NCBI RefSeq assembly: GCF_001908235.1 | Contig: NZ_LGHK01000077.1 | Location: forward strand, 1-64,000 | Length of the DNA stretch: 64,000 nt | Origin: Bradyrhizobium sp. NAS96.2 | GTDB taxonomy: Bacteria; Pseudomonadota; Alphaproteobacteria; Rhizobiales; Xanthobacteraceae | Reading direction: 5' to 3' | Shown here: positions 8,785 to 17,679 of the stretch, one piece after another | How positions within the stretch are numbered: the stretch's first letter is position 1 | Layout of the letters: each line of letters starts with the position of its first letter | The notes under the pieces: generated by a model | Seen by the model: only the letters and a program-made list of their open reading frames with translations | Told to the model about the DNA's origin: nothing | Database searches by the model: none | Position numbers and translations under genes: made by a program

Positions 8785-9177
8785 GGCGGCGGCTCGTCAC
8801 GTTCAGGATGGACGAAGGTACCTCAAGAACGATCGGATGGAAACGCTAGCCAACCGCGCTGTGCTCGGGCGGATAGCGATTGGTCGGTGCGGCGTTGATC
8901 CTGATGTCTCGCGCCCCGAATTTCGGCGGCGTCATGTTGGCTTCTCAAACACGTAAAATCTGCTAGATTTTGTCTGGCCAGCCCTCGGCAGTCACGTGCC
9001 GAAAGAAAGGGCGGCGATCGTACCATTGATCCGCGCGCCCCTTTTTCTTGCGCGTCGGCTATCTCGATTTGCGCACGGCCTCGTTGGCACCCGTGCGCGC
9101 ATTTCGTTGACGAACCTTTTGAAGCCAGAAATCGATCAGAGTTCTATCGGCATATTTAATTGATTGGAGGCGTCGTC
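8785..9177. other. Divergent intergenic region with a palindrome and a doubtful 29-codon ORF
   Basis: 393 bp between the GST and cytochrome genes. An ORF on the minus strand (8846-8935, MTPPKFGARDIRIN... 29 residues) has clean codon use but a weak ribosome-binding site, and could be a remnant. A perfect 7-bp inverted repeat AAAATCT-GCT-AGATTTT lies at 8955-8971, just upstream of that ORF, and might be an operator. The remaining ~200 bp hold the cytochrome promoter, which I cannot place. Confidence 0.45.
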
Positions 9178-10023
9178 ATGATCCGTATCGGATCGTTAGC
9201 GCTCGTTATCGGCGCGGTATTGACCAGCCCGGCCAGCGCACAATCGGACCTAGTCGAGCGCGGTGATTATCTGGTCAATGGCATCCTGGCCTGCGGCAAC
9301 TGCCACACGCCGAAGGGGCCATCGGGGGATATCCCGGATAAGGCATTTTCCGGCGGCGCGTCGTGGGATGAGCCACCTTTCAAGGTCACCGCCCCGAACG
9401 TGACGCAGGACAAGGAAACCGGCATCGGCAATTACACCGACGCCGAGCTCAAGCAACTGCTGCGGAAGGGCGTCAAGCGCAACGGCGTACGTGTCGCCAT
9501 GGTCATGCCAAGCGGCTTCTACGAGATCATGACGGACCGGGATATCGATGCGGTGATCGCTTATCTGCGGACGCTCAAGCCGATCAAGAATGCGGTGCCG
9601 GAGCCAATCTACAGGATAGCGCAAGGACATCCAGTCCCACCGGGCGGTGAAAGCCCGTACACCGAGGCGATGTTGAGCGACAAGGTGCAGCAAGGCTTCT
9701 ACCTCGTTACTATCGCGCACTGCATGGCGTGTCATACGCCGATGGGACCGCAAGGGCTGGAATTCGCAACCAAGCTCGGCGCCGGCGGCAGGAATTTTCC
9801 GGGAGCATGGGGCTTGTCGGTTTCCAGGAATATCACCTCGAGCAAGACGAAGGGCATCGGCGGCTGGACTGATGACGCGATCAAACGCGCCATCACTCAG
9901 GGCGTCAGCAACGATGGCGGCAAGCTCAATCCGCCCATGGGCTTCCATTACTACGCCACTCTGGCAACTGCCGACCTCGACGCCGTCGTCGCCTATTTGC
10001 GTACGGTGCCGGCAAAAGAATAG
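9178..10023 (+). CDS. Exported diheme cytochrome c
   Basis: 281 residues. A signal peptide (MIRIGSLALVIGAVLTSPASA) is followed by two class-I cytochrome c domains with haem-attachment motifs CGNCH (residues 39-43) and CMACH (182-186). Candidate distal methionine ligands are in VMPSGFYEIMT and NPPMGFHYY. Diheme proteins of this type pass electrons from periplasmic dehydrogenases (alcohol, aldehyde or nicotinate type) to the respiratory chain, but no dehydrogenase partner gene is adjacent here. ATG 9178 is preceded by TGGAGG 7 bases upstream; this decides the start over an upstream TTG at 9160. Confidence 0.88.
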   Translation: MIRIGSLALVIGAVLTSPASAQSDLVERGDYLVNGILACGNCHTPKGPSGDIPDKAFSGGASWDEPPFKVTAPNVTQDKETGIGNYTDAELKQLLRKGVKRNGVRVAMVMPSGFYEIMTDRDIDAVIAYLRTLKPIKNAVPEPIYRIAQGHPVPPGGESPYTEAMLSDKVQQGFYLVTIAHCMACHTPMGPQGLEFATKLGAGGRNFPGAWGLSVSRNITSSKTKGIGGWTDDAIKRAITQGVSNDGGKLNPPMGFHYYATLATADLDAVVAYLRTVPAKE

Positions 10024-10058
10024 TCTGACAGCCGCTTCTTCCGGGCAATGACGATGGA

Positions 10059-10089
10059 GAGGCGCAGACCCGGTGAGGGTCCGCGCCTC
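10059..10089. terminator. Convergent hairpin between cytochrome c and ABC binding protein genes
   Basis: Arms GAGGCGCAGACCC (10059-10071) and GGGTCCGCGCCTC (10077-10089) pair over 13 positions with one A-C mismatch and a 5-base loop. No long T-run follows on either strand, so it may end transcription weakly or act as a Rho-associated barrier. Confidence 0.55.
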
Positions 10090-10107
10090 GCATATCGCCT
10101 GCTGCGA

Positions 10108-11346
10108 TCAGGCCTTCGAGATGCCGCCGTCGATCACCGGTCCCATCGGCTCGTAGCGTTCGCCGCTGAAGCGCGTCAGTTGCAGTTGCTCGAGCGGATA
10201 GTAGTCGGTCGGCGAGGTGTTGATCTTGATGCCCGGCAGCAACATGTCGGATTCGACGTCCTTCAGGTTTGCCGCCTGCTTGATGATGTTTTCGGACGAG
10301 ACGTCATCGCCGCACTGCTTGAGCACCTGAACCAGGATCTGGCTGGTGAGATAGCCTGTGACCGCGTAGATGTCGTTCTTGGCGGCCGCCGGATCGTATT
10401 TGTCGAGGAAGGCACGCCATTTCCGGATCGCGGGATCGCTGTCCCAGGCCGCGTCGACGGGATCCTTCAGGTAGGCGCTCGAGATGATTCCCTTCGACAC
10501 GTCGAAGCCCGCGGCCTTCAGCGTCGAGCCCGCGGAGGAGGCGTTGTTGCCGATGTAGTGCACCGGCTGCCAGCCGAGCTCGGCGATCTTCTTGATGCCT
10601 TGGGCGGCGAATTTCGGCGTGGTCATGCTCATGAACACATTCGCACCGGCGGATTTGCAGCGCACGACCTGGCTGTCGATCGTTGGGTCCGCGGATTCGT
10701 AGGACAGCTCGGCAACGATCGCAGACGTCTTGGTGCCAAGTCCGTCCTTGAAACCCTTCAGCACGTCGCGGCCGAAATCGTCGTTCTGGTAGACAATGCC
10801 GATCTTGGCATCCGGTTGTGTCGCGAGAACGTGCTGTGCGAAGGCGCGTCCTTCGATCTGGTAGCAGGGCTGGAAACCCATGGTGTAGGGGAAATTCTTG
10901 TAGTCGCCGAACTTGGTCGCGCCCGAGGCGATGAAGAGGTGGGGGACCTTCTTCAGGTTCATGTATTTCATGATCGCCGCATTGGTGGGCGCGCCGAGCG
11001 GCGCGAACAGCACGTCGATCTCGTCGCCTTCGACCAGCTTGCGCGCCTGCTCGACGGTCTTGGCCGGGCTGTAGGCGTCGTCATAGGTGATGTACTTGAT
11101 CATGCGGCCGTTGATGCCGCCTTGCTCGTTGATCATCTTGAAATAGCCGCCGGGTGTGCGGCCGATCGACGAATAGACCGCAGCCGGTCCCGAATAGGCG
11201 TCGATGTTGCCGATCACAATCTCGGTCTTGCCCTCCATCTTGCCCTTGGCGATTGCGGGCCTGCCGAGCAGCAGCGCGGCCGACGTGGCGGCAGCGCCCT
11301 TGATGAGCTGGCGGCGGGTCGGCTGGATCGAACGGTTCCTTGGCAT
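10108..11346 (-). CDS. ABC transporter substrate-binding protein (branched-chain amino-acid type)
   Basis: 412 residues. The N-terminus has a twin-arginine-type signal (TRRQLIKGAAATSAALLLG), followed by a Peripla_BP_6 / LivJ-like fold: IVIGNIDAYSGPAAVYSSIG, INGRMIKYITYDDAYSPAKT and VEGDEIDVLFAPLGAPTNAA are characteristic. It would bind a small solute in the periplasm for a LivFGHM-type permease, but no permease or ATPase gene is nearby, so it is an orphan component here. ATG 11346 has GGAGGA just upstream and yields the Tat signal at the right distance. Confidence 0.88.
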   Translation of the reverse strand: MPRNRSIQPTRRQLIKGAAATSAALLLGRPAIAKGKMEGKTEIVIGNIDAYSGPAAVYSSIGRTPGGYFKMINEQGGINGRMIKYITYDDAYSPAKTVEQARKLVEGDEIDVLFAPLGAPTNAAIMKYMNLKKVPHLFIASGATKFGDYKNFPYTMGFQPCYQIEGRAFAQHVLATQPDAKIGIVYQNDDFGRDVLKGFKDGLGTKTSAIVAELSYESADPTIDSQVVRCKSAGANVFMSMTTPKFAAQGIKKIAELGWQPVHYIGNNASSAGSTLKAAGFDVSKGIISSAYLKDPVDAAWDSDPAIRKWRAFLDKYDPAAAKNDIYAVTGYLTSQILVQVLKQCGDDVSSENIIKQAANLKDVESDMLLPGIKINTSPTDYYPLEQLQLTRFSGERYEPMGPVIDGGISKA

Positions 11347-11516
11347 TGTAGTCCTCCGCTTCTTCTTGTTGGCCGTTTTGGCAGCCTCTGACGGGCATCT
11401 CGGCTTTAAGCATTCCACTGTCTCGAGCCGGATCGGACCAGTCTAGGAGAGGAGTGCGTCCGGACTTGTGTGCAGTCGCTATCGTTTGGAATATTGGCGC
11501 GGTGTCAGGATCCGGA

Positions 11517-11552
11517 GCGGCGCGGCGGATCGGATGATCCGAGCCGCGCCGC
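11517..11552 (-). terminator. Hairpin downstream of the PACE gene
   Basis: GCGGCGCGGC (11517-11526) pairs with GCCGCGCCGC (11543-11552), and an inner GGATC/GATCC extends the stem with a 2-nt bulge. It starts 7 bp after the PACE stop codon. There is no T-run, so it may be a structural 3' end rather than a classic intrinsic terminator. Confidence 0.5.
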
Positions 11553-11558
11553 GGCCGA

Positions 11559-12029
11559 TCAGGCCGGCAGTGCCCGGCCTGCCGCGCGACTCTTCGCCTT
11601 GAGCTGAGGTAGCGGGAAGGCGCGGTCGTAGGCGATGTTGAACACGAATGCGTAGACCAGATAGAACGCGACGATCGAGATATCCATCATCAGCGCGGCC
11701 CACAGCGAGATGCCGAGATACCAGGCGACGAACGGGATCAGCAGCACAATCAGGCCGGCCTCGAACAGCATCGCGTGCGCAACGCGGATCGGCATCGTCT
11801 TGACGACACGGCCGGTGAAGCGGACCAGCGCGTGGTCGAAGCCGAGATTGAACGGCAAGTTCCAGATCGTCGCCACCGTCGCCGAGACGACGCCGATGAC
11901 GCCCATATGGGCGACCGGCTGATTGAACAGCCAGGCGGATGCCGGCGTGAAGATGGCGATACCGATCAGTTCGAACAGGACTGCGTGTCCATGGACCAGC
12001 TCGAATCCTTCGTGGCGGCGGCCGAGCAA
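11559..12029 (-). CDS. PACE-family multidrug efflux transporter
   Basis: About 156 residues with four TM helices arranged as two repeats: HAVLFELIGIAIFTP (with the conserved membrane Glu of motif 1A), WNLPFNLGFDHA, RVAHAMLFEAGLIVL and a final FNIAYDRAFP. These match the AceI/PACE family of proton-coupled biocide exporters (chlorhexidine and short diamines). No ATG precedes the first helix; a TTG at 12029 has GGAGAA about 10 bases upstream and gives a short N-terminus. An upstream TTG at 12071 is an alternative. With either start the gene overlaps the divergent LysR gene. Head-to-head LysR/PACE pairs are the common arrangement for this family. Confidence 0.85.
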   Translation of the reverse strand: MLGRRHEGFELVHGHAVLFELIGIAIFTPASAWLFNQPVAHMGVIGVVSATVATIWNLPFNLGFDHALVRFTGRVVKTMPIRVAHAMLFEAGLIVLLIPFVAWYLGISLWAALMMDISIVAFYLVYAFVFNIAYDRAFPLPQLKAKSRAAGRALPA

Positions 12030-12869
12030 GGCTCGTTCTCCGGCGCGGCGCGACTTCTGAAGAAGGCTCAATCAGCGGTCAGCACGCACGTCGCGAATTT
12101 GGAAACCGACCTCGGCATTGCGCTGTTCGATCGGACCGGCCGCAACCCGGCGCTGACCGAAGCGGGTGCGCGATTGTTGCCGGAAGCAAAATTGATCCTA
12201 GATCGCCGCGAGCACCTGATCGGCGTTGCCAGCAGCTTCGAGGCGCATGTCGAGAAGCGCCTGGTGGTGGCGATCGACGAGCTCTATCCGGAGAGCGCGG
12301 TCGGCGAGCTGTTTGCGGAATTCGCCACGCGCTTCCCGCATGTCGAGCTCGAGCTGCTGTTTCCGATCATGGAGGACGTCAGCCGCCTCGTGCTCGACGG
12401 CAAGGCCGATGTCGGCGTGATGTGGCGGCAGGAGCAGCTGCCGCCCGAGCTCGGCTTCAAGACCATCGGCTGGGTTCCGCTGCAGCTCGTGTGCGGCAAG
12501 AACCATCCACTCGCGCATGGGCGGGTGGACTGGGAGGAATTGAAGCGGCATCGCCAGATCATGGTCACGGTGCGCAACGAGGGAACCGAGCGGCATCGGC
12601 TGCGTGTCGCGGCGGAGGTGTGGTGGGTCGAGAGCCATTGGGTGATCCTGCAGATCCTCAAGCACGGTGTCGGCTGGGCGCTGATCCCGGCGCACATCAT
12701 GGCGAGCTCGCAGGTCGCCGAGGACCTCGCCATTCCCGAGCTGGAATTCGACGAGGGCGCGCATCCCGTCGCGCTCGAAGTGGTCTGGCACAAGCAGCGG
12801 CCGGCGGGGCCGGCGGCAAAATGGCTGCGCCGCCGTTTCGCCACGCGGCCGCCGATGCTCCGTCTGTGA
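11991..12869 (+). CDS. LysR-family regulator, probable activator of the PACE pump
   Basis: 292 residues. The N-terminal winged helix-turn-helix (MDQLESFVAAAEQGSFSGAA, AQSAVSTHVANLETDLG, LFDRTGR) is standard LysR; the rest is the periplasmic-binding-like effector domain. ATG 11991 lies inside the 5' end of the divergent PACE gene, so there is no separate intergenic operator; the regulator must bind within coding sequence of one or both genes. By analogy with AceR it would sense the pump substrate and activate the pump gene; this is inference from position. Confidence 0.9.
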   Translation: MDQLESFVAAAEQGSFSGAARLLKKAQSAVSTHVANLETDLGIALFDRTGRNPALTEAGARLLPEAKLILDRREHLIGVASSFEAHVEKRLVVAIDELYPESAVGELFAEFATRFPHVELELLFPIMEDVSRLVLDGKADVGVMWRQEQLPPELGFKTIGWVPLQLVCGKNHPLAHGRVDWEELKRHRQIMVTVRNEGTERHRLRVAAEVWWVESHWVILQILKHGVGWALIPAHIMASSQVAEDLAIPELEFDEGAHPVALEVVWHKQRPAGPAAKWLRRRFATRPPMLRL

Positions 12870-12957
12870 GCGCCGGACACGCGCATCGCATGGGAGCTGA
12901 CATCGCGACCGCGATGTGTTGCCATGCGCGCAGCACTGACCTGACAGGGTGAAGACG

Positions 12958-13686
12958 ATGGTGAAGCAATTGGAAGGCAAGGTCGCGGCGGTGACCGGGG
13001 CGGCGTCCGGCATCGGACTTGCGAGCAGCGAGGCGATGCTGGCGGCCGGTGCGCGCGTGGTGATGGTCGACCGCGACGCCGCCGCGCTCGCGGCGCTCGC
13101 TGGCACGCATGGCGATGCGGTGATCCCGCTGGTCATCGACCTGCTCGACCCGAAGGCCTGCGCGACGCTGCTGCCGCGCGTGCTGGAGAAAGCCGGCCAG
13201 CTCGACATCCTGCATGCCAATGCCGGCATCTATGTCGGCGGCGACCTCGTCGATGCCGACAGCGCCGCCATCGACCGGATGCTGAACCTCAACGTCAACG
13301 TCGTGATGAAGAACGTGCACGACGTGCTGCCGCACATGATCGCGCGGGCGACCGGCGACATCATCGTCACGAGCTCGCTGGCCGCGCATTTCCCGACGCC
13401 ATGGGAGCCGGTCTATGCGTCGTCGAAATGGGCGATCAACTGCTTCGTGCAGACGGTGCGACGCCAGGTGTTCAAGCACGGCATCCGCGTCGGCTCGATT
13501 TCGCCCGGGCCGGTCATCACCTCGCTGCTCGCCGACTGGCCGGCCGAGAAGCTCGCGGAGGCCAGGGAATCGGGCAGCCTGCTCGAGCCCAGCGAGGTCG
13601 CCGAGGTCGTGATCTTCATGCTGACCCGCCCGCGCGGCATGACCATCCGCGACGTCGTGATGCTGCCGACGAATTTCGATCTTTAG
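12958..13686 (+). CDS. Short-chain dehydrogenase/reductase
   Basis: 242 residues, classical SDR. The cofactor motif TGAASGIG is at the N-terminus, an acidic residue after strand 2 (MVDRD) suggests NAD(H) preference, NAG follows strand 4, and the catalytic Ser (TSSLAAHF) and YASSK are present. It resembles polyol or sugar-alcohol dehydrogenases, but the substrate cannot be set from sequence. ATG 12958 has AGGG 8 bases upstream; a GTG at 12949 would add three residues. It follows the LysR gene by about 90 bp and may be co-transcribed with it. Confidence 0.88.
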   Translation: MVKQLEGKVAAVTGAASGIGLASSEAMLAAGARVVMVDRDAAALAALAGTHGDAVIPLVIDLLDPKACATLLPRVLEKAGQLDILHANAGIYVGGDLVDADSAAIDRMLNLNVNVVMKNVHDVLPHMIARATGDIIVTSSLAAHFPTPWEPVYASSKWAINCFVQTVRRQVFKHGIRVGSISPGPVITSLLADWPAEKLAEARESGSLLEPSEVAEVVIFMLTRPRGMTIRDVVMLPTNFDL

Positions 13687-13709
13687 CGCGACGGCCGCTG
13701 GACCTCGTC

Positions 13710-14927
13710 TCAGGCGGCGCCGCGATCGAGCGCCGGCGCGGGGGCCTTCTTCGTCAGCCGGCGCAGCGCCGCGACGTTGGTGGCGACCGAGGCCAGGCGG
13801 CATTGGGCCTTGCCGGCGGATTTGGCTTCATAGAGCGCGGCGTCGGCAACCGCCAGCAGCTCTTCGGCCTCGGTGCCGTGCTCGGGCGATACCGCGACAC
13901 CGACACTGACGCCGACCTTCGCAAAGATGCCGTCGGCGAGCCGGTAGGGCATCGTAACGGCCTGGATGATGCGATGGCCGACGGCGAGCGCCTGCTCGGC
14001 GGTGACGCCGTTCGCCAGCACCACGAATTCGTCGCCGCCAAGCCGTGCGATCACGTCGGTCTCCGGCAGCGCGCGCCGCAGCCGCTCGGCGGCCAGCATC
14101 AGCACCTGGTCGCCGGCCGCGTGGCCATAGGTGTCGTTGACCGGCTTGAAATTATCGAGGTCGAAGAACAGCAGCGCGAACGGCCTGCCGTGTCCGGCTG
14201 AGGTCTCGAGCTTGGCGTTCAGCGCGGCGACGAAACCGGCGCGATTGCGCAGGCCGGTGAGGGTGTCGTGATGGGCGAGGTGGCCGTTCTCGCGCTCGGC
14301 GCGCATGGTCGCGATCAGCATCTTGTTGAGGCGGAAGGCTGCGACCGTCATCGCCGTGAGATACAGCGGCACCTGCAGGAAGACGATGAACAGCAGCGGC
14401 TCGCCGGCAAGCGCCGCACCCGGCACGATCGGGCCGAGGCTGAGCAGGATCATGGTTCCGGCGAGGCGGGGGGCGCTGAAGTTGCGGAAGCAGATGCCGC
14501 CGACCATCGCCGCAGCGGACAGCGAGGCCAGCATCGCGACCACCCAGTCGCCGCTGGCAAGGCTGATCAGGATGCCGAAGCCGACGCTGGCGCTCCAGGC
14601 GATCGCAAGCACGAGGTGCAGATCGGTCGGCGTCGGCCGCCGCTCGCGCGCCGCGCGATGCGCAGCCACCAGCACCGCCAGTCGCGACAGGCAGATGACG
14701 AGTTCGAGGACGACCCAGGTGATGAACCATGCGGTCGGCTCGCGGATCGCAATCACGGCCGCGACTGCGACCGTGTTGACGGCGCCGGCCGCGAATACCG
14801 GCAGCGAGCCGTAGAGATCGCCGATCAGCGCCGCGCGGATGTCGTCAGGCACGCCGGGTCCGGCGTCGGCGAGCCAGCGCGTCACGCCCCAGCGCGGCTG
14901 GCCATATCGTCCTTTTTCGGACTGCAT
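13710..14927 (-). CDS. Membrane diguanylate cyclase (GGDEF)
   Basis: 405 residues. About five hydrophobic segments (residues ~35-205) form a membrane sensor part, followed by a GGDEF domain with HHDTLTGLRNRAGF, LFFDLDNFKPVND and the catalytic GGDEF at residues 297-301, predicting synthesis of cyclic di-GMP from GTP. The inhibitory I-site (RxxD, five residues upstream) reads PETD at 288-291, so allosteric product inhibition is probably lost. No EAL domain. Convergent with the SDR gene, 23 bp apart. Confidence 0.92.
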   Translation of the reverse strand: MQSEKGRYGQPRWGVTRWLADAGPGVPDDIRAALIGDLYGSLPVFAAGAVNTVAVAAVIAIREPTAWFITWVVLELVICLSRLAVLVAAHRAARERRPTPTDLHLVLAIAWSASVGFGILISLASGDWVVAMLASLSAAAMVGGICFRNFSAPRLAGTMILLSLGPIVPGAALAGEPLLFIVFLQVPLYLTAMTVAAFRLNKMLIATMRAERENGHLAHHDTLTGLRNRAGFVAALNAKLETSAGHGRPFALLFFDLDNFKPVNDTYGHAAGDQVLMLAAERLRRALPETDVIARLGGDEFVVLANGVTAEQALAVGHRIIQAVTMPYRLADGIFAKVGVSVGVAVSPEHGTEAEELLAVADAALYEAKSAGKAQCRLASVATNVAALRRLTKKAPAPALDRGAA

Positions 14928-15151
14928 TGTTCTTGCCCCGTACTTTCAGCTGGCAAGAAACCCGACCGGCCCTAACAGGTCTCTAAGGCCGTCCCAGATC
15001 ACGCAACGTGATTGACGAGCCGTAAATCCGCTCCGCGTCGCTGCGTCATCCGGCCGCAGCGATTGCCGCCGCATCAACGTCCGGTCATTCGGCTGTCACC
15101 TCGTTCGACTGTGATGGCGGCGCGAAGCCGCAACAGCGAGGCGGGGCATTC

Positions 15152-16186
15152 ATGGCTTATCTTGGGGTCATCGCGACCTGGATCGGGATTGCCGCCTGCA
15201 TTTTGCAGTCGGCGCTGTTCGCCGGCCTCAATCTCGCGGTGTTCGACCTCAGCCTGCTGCGGCTGCAGATCGAGGCGGACAGCGGCAACCGCGATGCGGT
15301 GCGGGTGCTCGAGCTGCGCAAGAGCGCCAACCAGATCCTGGCCACCATCATCTGGGGCAATGTCACCACCAACGTGCTGCTGACGCTGCTGTCGGATTCG
15401 GTGCTGGCGGGTGTCGGCGCGTTCGTGTTCTCAGCCTTCGCCATCACGCTGCTCGGCGAGATCTTCCCGCAGGCATATTTCTCGCGCAACGCGCTGGCGA
15501 TGACCGCGCGGTTTCTGCCGTTCCTGAATTTCTATCGCATCGTGCTGTTCCCGCTGGCGAAGCCGACCGCTGTCGTGCTCGACTGGTGGCTCGGGGCGGA
15601 AGGCATCACCTATCTGCGCGAGCAGGACATCAGGCAGATGATCGCCCGCCACGTCGTCGACGGCGGCGACATCAGCCGCCTGGAGGCGACCGGCGCGCAG
15701 AACTTCCTCGACCTCGACGACGTCTCGGTCTGCGACGAGGGCGAGGTGATCGATCCCGAGAGCATCCTGAGCCTGCCGCTCGCCAATCAGCGCTGCGTGC
15801 TGCCGAAATTCGACCGCGTGCCCGACGATCCGTTCCTGCGCCGGATCGATGCATCGGGGATGAAATGGGTGATCGTGACCGACCTCGCCGGCGAGCCGGT
15901 GTTCGTGCTCGACGCCCATCACTTCCTGCGCGACGCGCTGTTCAACCAGCTCGAGAGCGATCCGACCGCCTATTGGCACCGGCCGATCATCGTGGGCGAC
16001 GCCAAGGCGCGGCTTGGCGATGTGATCGGGCTGATGAAGGTGGTGCCTGAGACGCCGGGCGACGACGTGATCGAGCACGATTTGATCCTGGTGTGGAGCG
16101 GGCAGAAGCGCATCATCACCGGCTCGGACCTGCTCGGGCGGCTGCTGCGCGGCATTGCGACCGTGGAGAAGCGGTCGGCGGCCTAG
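15152..16186 (+). CDS. DUF21 (CNNM/CorC-type) membrane protein
   Basis: 344 residues. The first ~180 are a DUF21 transmembrane domain (SALFAGLNLAVFDLSLLRLQ, WGNVTTNVLLTLL, FAITLLGEIFPQAYFSRNAL), as in CNNM/CorB proteins linked to Mg2+ and other divalent-cation handling. The C-terminal half resembles degenerate CBS repeats (PDDPFLRRIDASGMKWVIVTD, IIVGDAKARLGDVIG), without a clear CorC_HlyC domain. Its stop codon TAG (16184-16186) overlaps the stop of the convergent TetR gene in a shared CTAG. Confidence 0.85.
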   Translation: MAYLGVIATWIGIAACILQSALFAGLNLAVFDLSLLRLQIEADSGNRDAVRVLELRKSANQILATIIWGNVTTNVLLTLLSDSVLAGVGAFVFSAFAITLLGEIFPQAYFSRNALAMTARFLPFLNFYRIVLFPLAKPTAVVLDWWLGAEGITYLREQDIRQMIARHVVDGGDISRLEATGAQNFLDLDDVSVCDEGEVIDPESILSLPLANQRCVLPKFDRVPDDPFLRRIDASGMKWVIVTDLAGEPVFVLDAHHFLRDALFNQLESDPTAYWHRPIIVGDAKARLGDVIGLMKVVPETPGDDVIEHDLILVWSGQKRIITGSDLLGRLLRGIATVEKRSAA

Positions 16187-16845
16187 ACCGCGAGCAACTG
16201 TTCCGTCGCGCTGCCCGCGCGCTTGGCCTTCTTCAACTTGGCCGGGGCGAACAGGTTGCTTGCGGCGAGACCCGCGGTATCTGCGACCGCTGGATCACCC
16301 GACACCATGGCGGCGACGATGGCGCCGTCGATCAACAGCGCGAGCTGGTGCGCCAGCACGGCAGGCTCGGTCGCGCCCATCTCGGCGGCGAGCTTCTCGA
16401 TATGCGCCAGCACCACCTTCTTGTGCTTCAGCGCGATGTTGCGGAACTGCTTGGCGTCCTTGTCGTGCTCGGCGACCGCGTTGATGAAGGGGCAGCCGTA
16501 GAAGCGTTCCTCGGCGAACCAGCTCTTCAGGGCAGGGAAGATCCGCGACAGCTTGGTCTGCGGATCGCCGCCACCGCCCTCGATCGCGCCGATGAACCAT
16601 TCGCGCCACTGCCGGCCTTCGCTCTCCAGCACCGCATGCACGAGGTTGGTCTTCGAGCCGAACAATTTGTAGAGCGTGGTCTTCGCGGTGCCGGCCTCGT
16701 CGATGATCGCATCGATGCCGGTGGCGTTGATGCCGTTCTTGCAGAACAGATGCGTCGCCGCATTGAGCAGGCGTCCGCGCGCCGATTCATCGTCGCCGGC
16801 GGCGAACGCCGCGGCAGGTTTTTTCTTCGCAAGCGATTTGGCCAT
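16183..16845 (-). CDS. TetR-family transcriptional regulator
   Basis: 220 residues. A lysine-rich N-terminus precedes the TetR helix-turn-helix (ARGRLLNAATHLFCKNGINATG, IDEAGTAKTTLYKLFGSK); the ligand-binding half has the GCPFINAVAEH segment seen in TetR_C regulators of oxidoreductase or thiol genes. The start is set at ATG 16845; a longer version would begin with non-conserved residues. Possible targets are the divergent OsmC/acyl-CoA dehydrogenase genes, 255 bp away, by position only. The end overlaps the DUF21 gene by 4 bp. Confidence 0.88.
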   Translation of the reverse strand: MAKSLAKKKPAAAFAAGDDESARGRLLNAATHLFCKNGINATGIDAIIDEAGTAKTTLYKLFGSKTNLVHAVLESEGRQWREWFIGAIEGGGGDPQTKLSRIFPALKSWFAEERFYGCPFINAVAEHDKDAKQFRNIALKHKKVVLAHIEKLAAEMGATEPAVLAHQLALLIDGAIVAAMVSGDPAVADTAGLAASNLFAPAKLKKAKRAGSATEQLLAV

Positions 16846-17100
16846 GTGCGGCAGTAAATCGGAGCGCGGCGAAATCATCAAGCCGCATCTTCATGCGCGC
16901 CTTCCTGCGCTGAAAATAATCGCAAGCCCGCGGCATCTGCTTGGCGATTGAGCAAGACGGCGCTGATCAATTCGCAGGCAGGCGCGCGTAAGCGCCTGCG
17001 GAATTTCGCCTTTTGATTTGCGGCGGGACTGGCACGCTTCGTGCAGGAAACAGACCGTTCGGTATCCTGACCATTTCCATCGCTCCCAGGGAGAAAACTG

Positions 17101-17643
17101 ATGACCGCTGTCGCCCAGAAAACCGCACTGACCGGCTGCCTCGCGCCGATCGACAGAGGCGGGCTCGAGCAGCTCATTGCCAACGGCAAGGCCAACCCGA
17201 AGGTCATCAAGACCTTGAAGTGCAAGACGGTAGCCGAGGGCAAGTTCCGTCACGCCAACTACATCCGCAACCTCGCGCCCTATATCGTCGACGAGCCGCC
17301 GGGCCTGCTCGGCGACGACACCGCGCCCAATCCCTCTGAAGCCTCACTTGCCGCGCTCGGCTCCTGCCTTGCGGTCGGCCTGCACGCCAACGCCGTGCAT
17401 CGCGGCTGGATCGTCAACAAGCTCGAGCTCGAGCTCGAGGGCGATCTCAACATCACCGCGGTGTGGGGCACCGGCGACGTCAGCGAGAAGCCGGTCGGTT
17501 TCACCGATGTCCGCGTCAAGGTCGACATGGAATGCGAGGGCGTCTCCAGGAGCGAGATCGACGCGCTGGTGGCGCATGTGAAGAAGTGGTCGCCGGTCGC
17601 CAACACCTTCACCCGTCCCGTCAATCTCGAGGTCGGCGCTTAA
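17101..17643 (+). CDS. OsmC-family protein lacking the second catalytic cysteine
   Basis: 180 residues. The OsmC/Ohr fold is shown by DEPPGLLGDDTAPNPSEASL followed by AALGSCLAVGL, with the conserved cysteine at residue 89. The second redox cysteine, normally in a CPI/CPV motif on the C-terminal helix, is replaced: KKWSPVANTF has Ser164. Peroxide reduction by the usual two-Cys cycle would therefore be altered or lost. GGGAGA precedes ATG 17101. It lies 36 bp upstream of an acyl-CoA dehydrogenase-like gene on the same strand, with which it probably forms an operon. Confidence 0.85.
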   Translation: MTAVAQKTALTGCLAPIDRGGLEQLIANGKANPKVIKTLKCKTVAEGKFRHANYIRNLAPYIVDEPPGLLGDDTAPNPSEASLAALGSCLAVGLHANAVHRGWIVNKLELELEGDLNITAVWGTGDVSEKPVGFTDVRVKVDMECEGVSRSEIDALVAHVKKWSPVANTFTRPVNLEVGA

Positions 17644-17679
17644 GCGTCCGACCGGCAATTCAAGGTGCGGAGATCATCC

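Noticed and set aside
8823-9026. 67-codon minus-strand frame between GST and cytochrome c
   Set aside because: Arg-rich, no motif and no start signal; the 29-codon frame at 8846-8935 in another phase is slightly better but still doubtful.
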